The notes under the pieces were generated by a model. That model saw only the letters and a list, made by a program, of their open reading frames with translations, had not been told where the DNA came from and did no database searches. Below, piece by piece: positions 10,210 to 18,065 of a DNA stretch of 64,000 bases. Position 1 is the stretch's first letter, and each line of letters opens with the position of its first letter. The stretch comes from an uncultured Halomonas sp. (GTDB lineage Bacteria; Pseudomonadota; Gammaproteobacteria; Pseudomonadales; Halomonadaceae): positions 175,105 through 239,104 of the forward strand of contig NZ_CANLTC010000005.1 in NCBI RefSeq assembly GCF_947493865.1, read 5' to 3'. Position numbers and translations under genes: made by a program.

Positions 10210-10243
10210 TCCGTTGGTATCGCGGATAAGCGATACCAACGGA
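10210..10243 (-). other. Perfect 14-bp intercistronic hairpin
   Basis: TCCGTTGGTATCGC (10210-10223) and GCGATACCAACGGA (10230-10243) are perfect complements around a six-base loop. No T-run follows on either strand, so it looks more like an mRNA-stabilising or processing hairpin between the TRAP genes and the racemase gene than a standard terminator. Confidence 0.6.
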
Positions 10244-10278
10244 GCAGCATGTTGAAGAGGCGGTTCAGGAATACTTTC

Positions 10279-11559
10279 CTAGTAACCGAGAAGGCGGGGT
10301 AGCCAGGTCACGATGCTTGGGAACAGCATGCACAGCCCGAGCACGACATACTGAAAGACGATGAACGGCCAGGCGCTCTTCATCAGTTCGTTGAGGCTGA
10401 TCTTCGAGATACCGCACATCACGAACAGCAGCACCCCAACCGGCGGTGTCATCATGCCTACCACCAGGTTCATGACGAACAGGAAGCCGAACAGCAAGGG
10501 GTCGATGCCATAGGCCAGCGCGATCGGTGCGAGCAACGGCACCAGCATGATGTAGGCGGCATTGGACTCGATGAACATCCCTACCAGAATCAACAGACCC
10601 ATCACCAGCAGCAGGAAGATTGTGGGGTCTGAGGTCATGTCCTGTAGCCAACTGCTCAGCAGGATGGGCACCAGATCGATGGTGAAGGCAAACGTCATGG
10701 TCGAGGCGAAGGCGATCAGCGCGCCGACCATGGCCGCGGTCACCGCAGCATTGAACATCGCCTTGGGCAGATCGGAGAGACGCAACTGGCGAGTGACGAA
10801 GAATCCCATCAGCAGCGCATAGATCACGGCGATCGCCGCACCCTCGGTCGCGGTGAAGGCGCCACCGACGATTCCCCCTACCACGATGATCGGCATCAGC
10901 AGGATGGGCAGGGCGCGCCAGGTTTGTGCCAATACATGCTTCAGCCCCAGATTGCCGCCGCTCAGCGGGTAGCCCCGGCGCATGGATATGAACGATGCCA
11001 GCCCCATGAAACCGACCGCCAGAATGATGCCCGGCACGACACCGGCCATGAACAGCCCGCCGACGGACACGCTCGAGCCCGCCATCAGCGCATAGACGAT
11101 CATGGCGTTGCTGGGAGGGATAATGGCACCCAGATTGGCGGCGGAGGCCACCACGGCACTGCTATAGCCGGTACCGTATTGCTCCCGCATCGAAGGAACC
11201 AAAGAGCTGCCCAGGGCGCTGGCGCTGGCCACGGCAGCGCCGCTGACGGCGGCAAGCACCATCCCGGCGACGATGGCGACATGCGCCAGACCGCCGTGTA
11301 CACGACCGATCAATGAATTGGCGAAATCCACCAGGCGCTGAAGAATACCGGCGGCGACCATCAGTTCGCCGGCCAGCATGAACAAGGGAATGGCCATCAG
11401 CGGGAAGTTGTCGATGGAGTGCATCATGCGCTGGGGCATGACCGCAAAATCCATACCGCCAACATAGAGTCCTACCAGCGACGCCAGGCCGAGGGCGAAG
11501 GCCAGTGGCATACGCAGTAGGGCGAAGGCCAGGAAGGTGATGACGATGGCCAGTGTCAT
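10279..11559 (-). CDS. TRAP transporter large permease DctM, system 1
   Basis: A 426-residue inner-membrane protein with about 12 hydrophobic segments. Typical DctM signatures are FPLMAIPLFMLAGELM, GGLAHVAIVAGMVLAAVSGAAVAS, ANLGAIIPPSNAMIVYALMAG, GGAFTATEGAAIAVIYALLMG and FGFLFVMNLVVGMMTPPVGVLLFV. DctM carries the sodium-driven transport of a small carboxylate handed over by the DctP binding protein (family knowledge). Its start overlaps the DctQ stop (ATGA), showing tight coupling. The substrate is unknown. Confidence 0.93.
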   Translation of the reverse strand: MTLAIVITFLAFALLRMPLAFALGLASLVGLYVGGMDFAVMPQRMMHSIDNFPLMAIPLFMLAGELMVAAGILQRLVDFANSLIGRVHGGLAHVAIVAGMVLAAVSGAAVASASALGSSLVPSMREQYGTGYSSAVVASAANLGAIIPPSNAMIVYALMAGSSVSVGGLFMAGVVPGIILAVGFMGLASFISMRRGYPLSGGNLGLKHVLAQTWRALPILLMPIIVVGGIVGGAFTATEGAAIAVIYALLMGFFVTRQLRLSDLPKAMFNAAVTAAMVGALIAFASTMTFAFTIDLVPILLSSWLQDMTSDPTIFLLLVMGLLILVGMFIESNAAYIMLVPLLAPIALAYGIDPLLFGFLFVMNLVVGMMTPPVGVLLFVMCGISKISLNELMKSAWPFIVFQYVVLGLCMLFPSIVTWLPRLLGY

Positions 11560-12113
11560 GAGGTCTCCCCCTCTTTGCTGGCTGCCGGTGCGCTTGGCAG
11601 TGGTTCGACCTGCAAGACCTGTGCGATCAAGTGCAGCAGGCTATGGCCGGCACAGATCAGCACGGCGATATAGAACACGGCGGCGGTCACTGGCACGGTG
11701 GGCATCAGTTGCTGCCACTTGTCGGCGACGGCGCCCAGGGCTAGCCAGAACAGTATTGCCATGAGCAGGGCGCTGACCAATGCCATCAGGCGAGCGAGCT
11801 GCTGCTGAAAATTCTCGGGGAACACGCCAACCAGCGCATCGATGCCCACATGAATGCCTATTTTTATACCGTGGGGAATGGCCAGGAAAATCGTCCAGAC
11901 GAAGAACAGGCGCGCGAGCTCGGTGGCGGAGTCGATCGAGGACGACAGCACGTAGCGAGCGAACACCTGCGCCGAGACCAGCAGTGTCATCAAGCCCATG
12001 GACAGGATGACGGCGTAGTAAGAGGTCCGGTCGACTGCCAGCAGCGCCATGAGAAAGCGACGTCTTAAGGGGCCAGGGGCACTGGCCCCCGGTCCCGTTG
12101 CTGCGGATCTCAT
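11556..12113 (-). CDS. TRAP transporter small permease DctQ, system 1
   Basis: A 185-residue membrane protein with four hydrophobic segments (VILSMGLMTLLVSAQVFARYV, FFVWTIFLAIPHGIKIGIHV, ALVSALLMAILFWLALGAV, AAVFYIAVLICAGHSLLHLI), the standard DctQ topology. It carries the E/R-A-R-Y-V and I-G-I-H type DctQ motifs. It overlaps both neighbours by ATGA, with DctP upstream and DctM downstream, so P-Q-M are read from one message. An N-terminal tail of about 20 residues is longer than usual; a start at Met 22 is possible, but the ATGA overlap favours the first Met. Confidence 0.9.
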   Translation of the reverse strand: MRSAATGPGASAPGPLRRRFLMALLAVDRTSYYAVILSMGLMTLLVSAQVFARYVLSSSIDSATELARLFFVWTIFLAIPHGIKIGIHVGIDALVGVFPENFQQQLARLMALVSALLMAILFWLALGAVADKWQQLMPTVPVTAAVFYIAVLICAGHSLLHLIAQVLQVEPLPSAPAASKEGETS

Positions 12114-13105
12114 GAATCGAGTTCTGCCAGTACGCTATCGACGACGTCCGCACCAATCTTGCCCTTGAGGTTCTCGACCACGCCTTGAGTTTCCTTGCGC
12201 AGTTCGGCGCGGGTCTCGGGGGAGATCGGCGTGAACTCCATGCCGCGCTCAATCAGTGTCTTACGCGCAGCATCATCTTCTTCGGCGGCCTTCTTGCGCT
12301 GCCACTCAACGGCCTTGGCCATCGATTCCTTCACTGCCTTTTGTTGCTCGGCAGTCAGGTTGTTGAATGCGTCCCGGTTAGCGGCAACGACGATGAAGTC
12401 ATAGAAGTGGCCGGTATCGGAAAGGTGCTTTTGTACTTCATCCATACGACGAGTCGCAATGACGCTATAGGGGTTTTCCTGGCCGTCGAGTACCCCTTGC
12501 TGCAAGGCGCCATAGACTTCCTTGATATCCATGGAGACCGGGTTGGCGCCCAGTGCGCGGAAGGAATCGAGGTGCGTCTGATTGGGTTGCAGGCGAATCT
12601 TGAGGCCCTTGAAATCTTCTGGAGTCTCGATCGGCCGCTCGCTGTTGGTCACGTTACGAAAGCCTAGCTCCATGTAGCCCAGTGCGATAAAGCCTTTTTC
12701 AGCCAGTTTTTTGTCGAGCATCTCGCCCACTTGACCATCGACGACCTTGAAGGCTTTCTCGCGGCTGTCAAAGGCAAAAGGCAGGCTCAGGGCTTCGAGT
12801 TCCGGCACGATGCGCGAAAGATAAGCGATGCCCACCCAAGTACCCATGATGACGCCTGATCTTACCTGGTCGACGTTTTCACTGGCGCCACCGAGCTGCA
12901 TGCCGGGGAAGAGTTGTGCGGTAAGTTCGCCGTCAGTGCGGCTATCGAGTTCCTCTTCGAATATCTTCATGGCCTTGCTGCTGGAGTGGTCGTCCGGGAA
13001 GTTGCCCCCGAAGCGCAGACTCTCGGCATTAGCCAGCAGGGGAGTACCAAGGCCCAAGGCCATCAGTAGGGTAAAGCAGTGTCGAGTAAGGCGGTTTGTT
13101 GTCAT
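12110..13105 (-). CDS. TRAP transporter solute-binding protein DctP, system 1
   Basis: Periplasmic binding protein of the DctP family, 331 residues from ATG 13105, which has GAAGGAAAT upstream; a longer frame to 13195 adds a non-signal tail and is not preferred. A signal peptide is visible: positively charged MTTNRLTRHC, a hydrophobic core, then TPLLANA and cleavage before ESLRF. Family motifs include FPDDHSSSKAMKIFEEELD, GVIMGTWVGIAYLSRIVPELE, LGYMELGFRNVTNS, GLKIRLQPNQTHLDSFRALGA and GVLDGQENPYSVI, with the Arg of KIRLQPN expected to bind a carboxylate. It heads the leftward TRAP operon downstream of GntR 2. Candidate operators lie at 13173-13209. Confidence 0.93.
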   Translation of the reverse strand: MTTNRLTRHCFTLLMALGLGTPLLANAESLRFGGNFPDDHSSSKAMKIFEEELDSRTDGELTAQLFPGMQLGGASENVDQVRSGVIMGTWVGIAYLSRIVPELEALSLPFAFDSREKAFKVVDGQVGEMLDKKLAEKGFIALGYMELGFRNVTNSERPIETPEDFKGLKIRLQPNQTHLDSFRALGANPVSMDIKEVYGALQQGVLDGQENPYSVIATRRMDEVQKHLSDTGHFYDFIVVAANRDAFNNLTAEQQKAVKESMAKAVEWQRKKAAEEDDAARKTLIERGMEFTPISPETRAELRKETQGVVENLKGKIGADVVDSVLAELDS

Positions 13106-13172
13106 GACAATTTCCTTCGCTGCGTCGTTATTGGCTAAGCCGATTGAGCATGCTCGCGACTTACAGAAACCA

Positions 13173-13209
13173 TAATTCAGAATGTCAAAAAACACAAAAT
13201 ACAGAATAC
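13173..13209. promoter_or_regulatory. Candidate GntR operators upstream of dctP 1
   Basis: AATACAGAATAC (13198-13209) matches 11 of 12 bases of AATACAAAATAC at 14149-14160 in front of the divergent operon. A weaker copy AATTCAGAATGT lies at 13174-13185. The stretch is AT-rich and lies between the GntR 2 gene and dctP 1, where a regulated promoter is expected. Confidence 0.45.
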
Positions 13210-13332
13210 CTTTTTTTAAAATTCATATATAAATCAGCATCTTGTTTTTTTAAATATGGCAAAGTATTTGTGTTTTCCAGTTTTGTAGAATGTTTTCCTA
13301 CTTGGACACTATCGGCGCAAAGGAATAGAACT

Positions 13333-14043
13333 TCAGTCTCGTGTCAGTGCTTGAACCACCGCATCGCCGGTCCGGCGCATATGCAGACGCATGGCGATTG
13401 AAAGCACATCGCCGTCACGAGATTCGAGTGCCGCAAGAATATGTTCGTGTTCTCGGGCAGACTCCTCCCAGCGGCCCAGCTGCATATTGGCGGCATAGCG
13501 GGCGCGGGCGATCTTCAGGCTCAGCGAGGCCTCGAGTTCAAGCAGTACGCTATTGCCCGCGATCTCGGTAAGACGTTGATGGATCTGCTGGTTGAGCTTG
13601 AAGTATTTCACGCGTTCATGGCGCTGGTAGTGCTCCATCATGCGTTGGTGGAGGGATCGAATCTCATCGATATCGGTCTCCTTGGCGCGGGACGCCAGGA
13701 GGCTGCCAGAAAGTCCCTCGAGCACCACCATGACCTCGAAGAGGTCGATGACTTCCTGCGGGTCTATCTCGGTGACTCTGGCGCCGCGGTTGGGTAGAAG
13801 CTCAACCAATCCTTCCCTGGCCAGTACCTTGAGCGCCTCGCGCAGGGGCGTGCGTGACACCTCGAATGTCTCGCAAAGCTGCTTTTCCGAGATGCGGCTG
13901 CCCGGGAACAGCTCGCCTTCCAATATCATCTCGCGCAGATGCTGCGTGACGATTTCAAAAAGCGAGAGCCGTTCCATGGGCGGCGTACGCACCGCGCTAT
14001 CGTCGAGCAGGCTTGGCGTTGTCCTGTTGGAAACGTCGTCCAT
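13333..14043 (-). CDS. GntR-family regulator, FCD type, 2
   Basis: A 236-residue regulator: winged helix-turn-helix at about residues 22-90 (SLFEIVTQHLREMILEGELFP, SRISEKQLCETFEVSRTPLREAL, VELLPNRGARVTEID), then an FCD domain with FELNQ-like YFKLNQQIHQRLTEIAGNS and SAREHEHILAALESRDGD. GAGGAA lies before the ATG. It sits between the two TRAP operons: dctP 1 is downstream on the same strand and the arylmalonate-decarboxylase-like gene diverges from it. A near-identical operator candidate lies at both promoters, so it probably represses both operons and itself until a ligand binds (inference). Confidence 0.88.
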   Translation of the reverse strand: MDDVSNRTTPSLLDDSAVRTPPMERLSLFEIVTQHLREMILEGELFPGSRISEKQLCETFEVSRTPLREALKVLAREGLVELLPNRGARVTEIDPQEVIDLFEVMVVLEGLSGSLLASRAKETDIDEIRSLHQRMMEHYQRHERVKYFKLNQQIHQRLTEIAGNSVLLELEASLSLKIARARYAANMQLGRWEESAREHEHILAALESRDGDVLSIAMRLHMRRTGDAVVQALTRD

Positions 14044-14100
14044 GGTGGCGGTTCCTCACTGAATACGGCCCATCCTGCGCCGCATTTTTAAATAAAAAGT

Positions 14101-14130
14101 GACTTGCAAAATTTCGCGAGTGTGCAAGTC
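14101..14130. promoter_or_regulatory. Perfect inverted repeat in the divergent promoter region
   Basis: GACTTGCA (14101-14108) and TGCAAGTC (14123-14130) are perfect complements 14 bases apart, so the centres lie about two helix turns from each other. It lies between the GntR 2 start and the operator at 14141 and could be a second regulator site. Confidence 0.4.
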
Positions 14131-14140
14131 TTAGGTTAGC

Positions 14141-14160
14141 GTATTTTGAATACAAAATAC
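14141..14160. promoter_or_regulatory. Palindromic GntR operator candidate upstream of the rightward operon
   Basis: GTATTTTG (14141-14148) and CAAAATAC (14153-14160) are perfect complements around AATA. It ends 30 bases before the ATG at 14191, a position where binding would block transcription. Palindromes of this size and AT-rich outer arms are normal for FCD-type GntR proteins. Confidence 0.6.
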
Positions 14161-14190
14161 GGGATGCTATAAAAACAAGGATTCGATCCC

Positions 14191-14928
14191 ATGGAACGTA
14201 CCCTCATTGGCATGCTCACGCCGTCTTCCAATACCGTGCTGGAGCCTTATACCAGTGCGCTCTTGCACAGCCTCTTGCCGGAAGTAACCGCTCACTTCCA
14301 GCGTTTCACGGTCACCGAGATCTCCATGCGCGACGAGTCACTGAACCAATTCGATCCGGCACCGCTATTGGATGCCGCCCGATTGCTCAACGATGCGCGC
14401 ATGAACGTGATCGCCTGGAACGGCACATCGTCAAGCTGGCTGGGCTTCGAGACCGACCGCAGGCTGTGTGCAGCCATTCAGGACGCCACCGGGGTGCCGG
14501 CGACCTCCAGCGTGCTGGCGCTGAACGAAGTGCTCGAACGTACCCAGGTATCACGGCTGGGACTGGTCACGCCCTATCTCGACGATATCCAGACGGCCAT
14601 CGTCGCCAACTACAACGCAGTAGGACACGAGGTGGTGGGGGAGCGCCACCTGAACGACAAAGGCAATTTCTCCTTCTCCGAATATGGCGAAGCCACCTTG
14701 GCCGATATGGTGCGCGAGGTTGCCAAGGCTCGGCCCGATGCGATCACCATCCTGTGCACCAATCTGCGCGGGGCAGGCATTGTCGCCGAACTGGAACGCG
14801 AATTGGGCATTCCCATCTACGACTCCGTCAGTGTGACGGTATGGAAAACCCTGCAGATGACCGGCATCGACCCGGCGCGGGTCACCGACTGGGGCCAGCT
14901 ATTCCAGGATCAGCGCTTGAAGGCGTGA
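14191..14928 (+). CDS. Arylmalonate-decarboxylase/maleate-isomerase-like protein
   Basis: The 245-residue protein belongs to the Asp/Glu racemase superfamily, in the branch with arylmalonate decarboxylase (AMDase) and maleate cis-trans isomerase. The first catalytic loop reads NGTSSSWLG with Gly78 where maleate isomerases and racemases have Cys. The second reads ILCTNLRGAG with Cys189. This Gly/Cys pair is the arrangement of AMDase (Gly74/Cys188, established knowledge), and LVTPYLDDIQ matches the AMDase-like hinge. It is therefore more likely a cofactor-free decarboxylase or related enzyme than a racemase (inference). It is the first gene of the rightward catabolic operon, with the operator candidate at 14141-14160. 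The true substrate is unknown. Confidence 0.72.
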   Translation: MERTLIGMLTPSSNTVLEPYTSALLHSLLPEVTAHFQRFTVTEISMRDESLNQFDPAPLLDAARLLNDARMNVIAWNGTSSSWLGFETDRRLCAAIQDATGVPATSSVLALNEVLERTQVSRLGLVTPYLDDIQTAIVANYNAVGHEVVGERHLNDKGNFSFSEYGEATLADMVREVAKARPDAITILCTNLRGAGIVAELERELGIPIYDSVSVTVWKTLQMTGIDPARVTDWGQLFQDQRLKA

Positions 14929-14992
14929 TTCATGGCAGTGAAGCAGTGAAACCTTACGATCGACAATAACAAGCAAGCCGTAGGAGAGAACA

Positions 14993-16048
14993 ATGAAAGC
15001 AACAATCTTCAAGAAAGCCGCTATCGCAGCAACGGTGATTTCTGGTCTGGCCGCAGGAAGCAGCGCTTTCGCAGCGGAAACCCAGCTACGGGTAGTGGGC
15101 AACTTTTCAGGCAACAAGCTGCACGTCGAGGAGGCCGAGCGACCCTTCTTCACCAAGCTGGGGGAGCGCGATGATCTGAATGTCGTCTACAACACCATGG
15201 ACGCCATCGGCGTAGAAGCTGCCGACGCCCTGCGCATGATTCGCTCCGGGGCCTTCGATGTCATGTCGGTTCAGATCGGCATGGCGTCTCGTGACGAGCC
15301 TTTCTTTGAAGGCATCGATCTGGCCGGGGTGACGGCAGGGCTGGACGAACAGCGCGAGGCCATCGAGGCCTTTCGCCCCAAGTTCGATGCGCGTTTGCAA
15401 GAGCGCTTCAATGCCAAGCTGATGACACTGTGGCCCTTCGGCCCGCAGATGATGTTCTGTAACGGCGACATCAACGGCGTCGATGATCTGAAGGGCAAGA
15501 AGGTGCGGGTCTTCACGCCCTCCATGTCGCGGTTGGTGGAAGGGTTTGGCGCGACACCGGTGACCCTGCAGTTCAGCGAGGTCTATCTGGCCCTCCAGCG
15601 CGGTGTAGCGGATTGCGGCGTGACGGCCCCTTCCGCGGGAAACAACGGCAAATGGCCGGAGGTGACCGATCACTTCGTGCCACTGCCGCTGGCCTACTCG
15701 GTGCAGGGACATTTCATGAACCTGAATACCTGGAACAAACTCGATGAGCAACAGCAACAAGAGCTGACCGAGGCCTTCGCCGAACTGGAAAAACAGATGT
15801 GGGACCTGGCCTACAACGTCAATGATGACGCCATCGCCTGCAACACCGGGCAAGAAAGCTGTCAGGACCACCAAGCCTACGACATGACGTTGGTGGAGAT
15901 CGACGAGAGCTCCCGGGATCTGGTCGAGAAGATTACCTCCGAGGCCGTACTGCCGGTGTGGGGCGAAAACTGCAATCAGCAGTATCCCGAGTGCACCCAG
16001 GTATGGAACGAGACCGTCGGTGATGTGACCGGCTTCCAGATCCAGTAG
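14993..16048 (+). CDS. TRAP transporter solute-binding protein DctP, system 2 (six cysteines)
   Basis: Periplasmic binding protein, 351 residues. The signal peptide runs MKATIFKKAAIAA to SSAFA, with cleavage before AETQL. TAGGAGAGA precedes the ATG. DctP features include VVGNFSGNKLHVEEAERPFF, LRMIRSGAFDVMSVQIG, LKGKKVRVFTPSMSRLVEGFG and VYLALQRGVADCGVTAPSAG. After cleavage there are six cysteines (MMFCNG, VADCGV, IACNTGQESCQD, ENCNQQYPECTQ), four of them in the last 70 residues. Most DctP proteins have few or none, so three disulfides may stabilise this one (inference). Genes for DctQ 2 and DctM 2 follow. Confidence 0.9.
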   Translation: MKATIFKKAAIAATVISGLAAGSSAFAAETQLRVVGNFSGNKLHVEEAERPFFTKLGERDDLNVVYNTMDAIGVEAADALRMIRSGAFDVMSVQIGMASRDEPFFEGIDLAGVTAGLDEQREAIEAFRPKFDARLQERFNAKLMTLWPFGPQMMFCNGDINGVDDLKGKKVRVFTPSMSRLVEGFGATPVTLQFSEVYLALQRGVADCGVTAPSAGNNGKWPEVTDHFVPLPLAYSVQGHFMNLNTWNKLDEQQQQELTEAFAELEKQMWDLAYNVNDDAIACNTGQESCQDHQAYDMTLVEIDESSRDLVEKITSEAVLPVWGENCNQQYPECTQVWNETVGDVTGFQIQ

Positions 16049-16108
16049 CCGCAACCCCTGCCCTGGATGGCAAGCCGTCATCCAGGGTAGGGCGAGAGGA
16101 TCATTGTC

Positions 16109-16723
16109 ATGCAATCACCGCATTTTTATCTCGCCGCCCGCAAGCTGGCCCATGGCGCGGCTATCGCCGCGGGCTACGCGGCCTTGGGGCTGTCGTTACT
16201 CATCGCCTTCGAAGTGGTCGCACGCAAGCTGTTCAATTTCTCCCTGCAGGGCGTCGATGAGATCGGCGGTTATGTATTGGCGATCGGGGTTGCCTTCAGC
16301 TTCGCATACGCCTTGCTGCACCGGGCCCATACTCGCGTCGACATGCTATTGGTCAAGTTGCCGGCGCCCTTGCGTGCTTTCCTGAATGCCCTGGCCATGC
16401 TGCTGCTGGCAGCCTTTGCCGCCTTCATGCTGTGGCGAGCCATCGAGACGCTAGGTGAAACCCTGGAGTTCGGCAGTCGCGCCAGCACGCCGCTGCAGAC
16501 ACCCCTCTGGATTCCTCAGACTCTGTGGATCCTGGGTCTTGGCGTGTTTGCCGTGCTGGCGGTATTTCTCGCGCTGCGCGCCTGGGGATTGTTATTGCGT
16601 GGCAGGGTTGGGGTGGTCAATGACGAGTTCGGCCCCCGCTCCGCGGATGATGAGCTCAACGAGGCGCGCAAGGACTATGGCGCCAGCGTGCCCGAATCTC
16701 AGCAGAGGAGAAGCCCCTCATGA
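16109..16723 (+). CDS. TRAP transporter small permease DctQ, system 2
   Basis: A 204-residue membrane protein with four hydrophobic segments (IAAGYAALGLSLLIAFEVVARKL, GGYVLAIGVAFSFAYALL, NALAMLLLAAFAAFMLW, TLWILGLGVFAVLAVFLAL). The motifs FEVVARKLFNFSLQGVDEIGGY and HRAHTRVDMLL are characteristic of DctQ. A polar C-terminal tail of about 40 residues extends past the last helix. GAGAGGA precedes the ATG. The last bases overlap the DctM 2 start (ATGA). Confidence 0.9.
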   Translation: MQSPHFYLAARKLAHGAAIAAGYAALGLSLLIAFEVVARKLFNFSLQGVDEIGGYVLAIGVAFSFAYALLHRAHTRVDMLLVKLPAPLRAFLNALAMLLLAAFAAFMLWRAIETLGETLEFGSRASTPLQTPLWIPQTLWILGLGVFAVLAVFLALRAWGLLLRGRVGVVNDEFGPRSADDELNEARKDYGASVPESQQRRSPS

Positions 16724-18021
16724 TTGGCGCCTTCGAAGTCATGATCGGATTTTTCATCATGCTGGGCATGATGGCTTCGGGCATTCATGTCGCGGTAGCC
16801 ATCATGTTCGTGGCGGTGCTGGGCACGCTGATGTTCCTCGGCCTGCCGCTGCTGTATTCCTTCGGCGATACCCTGTGGGGCACGCTCAACGACTTCATCT
16901 TGACCGCAATTCCGCTGTTCATCCTGCTTGGAGAATTACTGCTGCGCAGTGGCGTCACCGAACGCATGTACAGCGCCTTGTCGGTATGGCTCAATCGCCT
17001 GCCCGGTGGCCTCTTACACACCAATATCGGTGCCTCCGCGGTATTCGCCGCCATGTCCGGTTCCTCGGTGGCCACCGCCGCCACCATCGGCACCGTGGCC
17101 TTGCCGGCCTTCGCCGAACGCGGCTATAGCGAGCGTTTGGCGCTTGGCACCCTGGCCGCCGGGGCGACCCTGGGCATTCTGATACCGCCGAGTATCAACA
17201 TGATCATCTACGGGGCTATCACCAACACCTCCATCGGCAAGCTGTTCATCGCGGGGATTTTGCCTGGATTGGCCTTGGCGGTGACCTTTATGCTGGCGAT
17301 CATGGCTTTCAGTCTGCTGCGTCCAGGCGTGGCAGGCGATCGCGAACCGCGGGTGCCACTGCGACAGCGTCTGGCCTCGCTGGTGGACCTGCTGCCCCCG
17401 ACCTTCGTTTTCGCCATCGTCATGGGCAGTATCTACAGCGGCTGGGCTACGCCCACCGAGGCAGCGGCCTTGGGGGCGGTGGCCGCACTGGTGGTGGCGG
17501 CCTTCAACCGCAAGCTGACCTTCAAGATGCTGCATGAGTGCTTCCTATCCATGGCACGCACCACGGCGATGATCATGCTGATCATCGTGGCCGCCTTCTT
17601 TCTCAATTACATCGTCGGTATTCTGGGCATTCCCAACACGCTGACGCGCTGGGTCGCGGATCTGGGCCTTTCGCCCATGGGGCTGATTCTGGCGCTGGTG
17701 GTTTTTTACCTGGTGCTGGGCTGCTTTCTCGAGACGCTTTCGATGATGATCGCCACCGTGCCCATCGTGGTGCCGATGGTGGTGCAGTTCGGTTTCGATC
17801 CGATATGGTTCGGCATCTTCCTGGTCATCATGATGGAGATTTCGCTTATCACCCCACCCATCGGCATGAATCTCTATGTGGTTCAGGGGGTACGGGGGAA
17901 GGGCTCGATTGCCGATGTAATGATCGGCAGTCTGCCGTTTCTCGCCATAATGTTGGCTTTCGTGGCACTGATCATCCTCTGGCCGGGGCTGGTGCTATGG
18001 TTGCCCAATGCCATGGGCTGA
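16720..18021 (+). CDS. TRAP transporter large permease DctM, system 2
   Basis: A 433-residue polytopic membrane protein with about 12 hydrophobic stretches. DctM signatures are FILTAIPLFILLGELLLRSGV, LPGGLLHTNIGASAVFAAMSGSS, GTLAAGATLGILIPPSINMIIYGA, GWATPTEAAALGAVAALVV and ISLITPPIGMNLYVVQGVRG. It is only moderately similar to DctM 1, so the two systems were not made by recent local duplication. It is coupled to DctQ 2 by ATGA, and the hydantoinase-type gene follows after 44 bases. Confidence 0.93.
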   Translation: MIGAFEVMIGFFIMLGMMASGIHVAVAIMFVAVLGTLMFLGLPLLYSFGDTLWGTLNDFILTAIPLFILLGELLLRSGVTERMYSALSVWLNRLPGGLLHTNIGASAVFAAMSGSSVATAATIGTVALPAFAERGYSERLALGTLAAGATLGILIPPSINMIIYGAITNTSIGKLFIAGILPGLALAVTFMLAIMAFSLLRPGVAGDREPRVPLRQRLASLVDLLPPTFVFAIVMGSIYSGWATPTEAAALGAVAALVVAAFNRKLTFKMLHECFLSMARTTAMIMLIIVAAFFLNYIVGILGIPNTLTRWVADLGLSPMGLILALVVFYLVLGCFLETLSMMIATVPIVVPMVVQFGFDPIWFGIFLVIMMEISLITPPIGMNLYVVQGVRGKGSIADVMIGSLPFLAIMLAFVALIILWPGLVLWLPNAMG

Positions 18022-18065
18022 GTAGGCTCCAGGCATCGGGTGAGCTTTAATCAAGGACAAATTTC

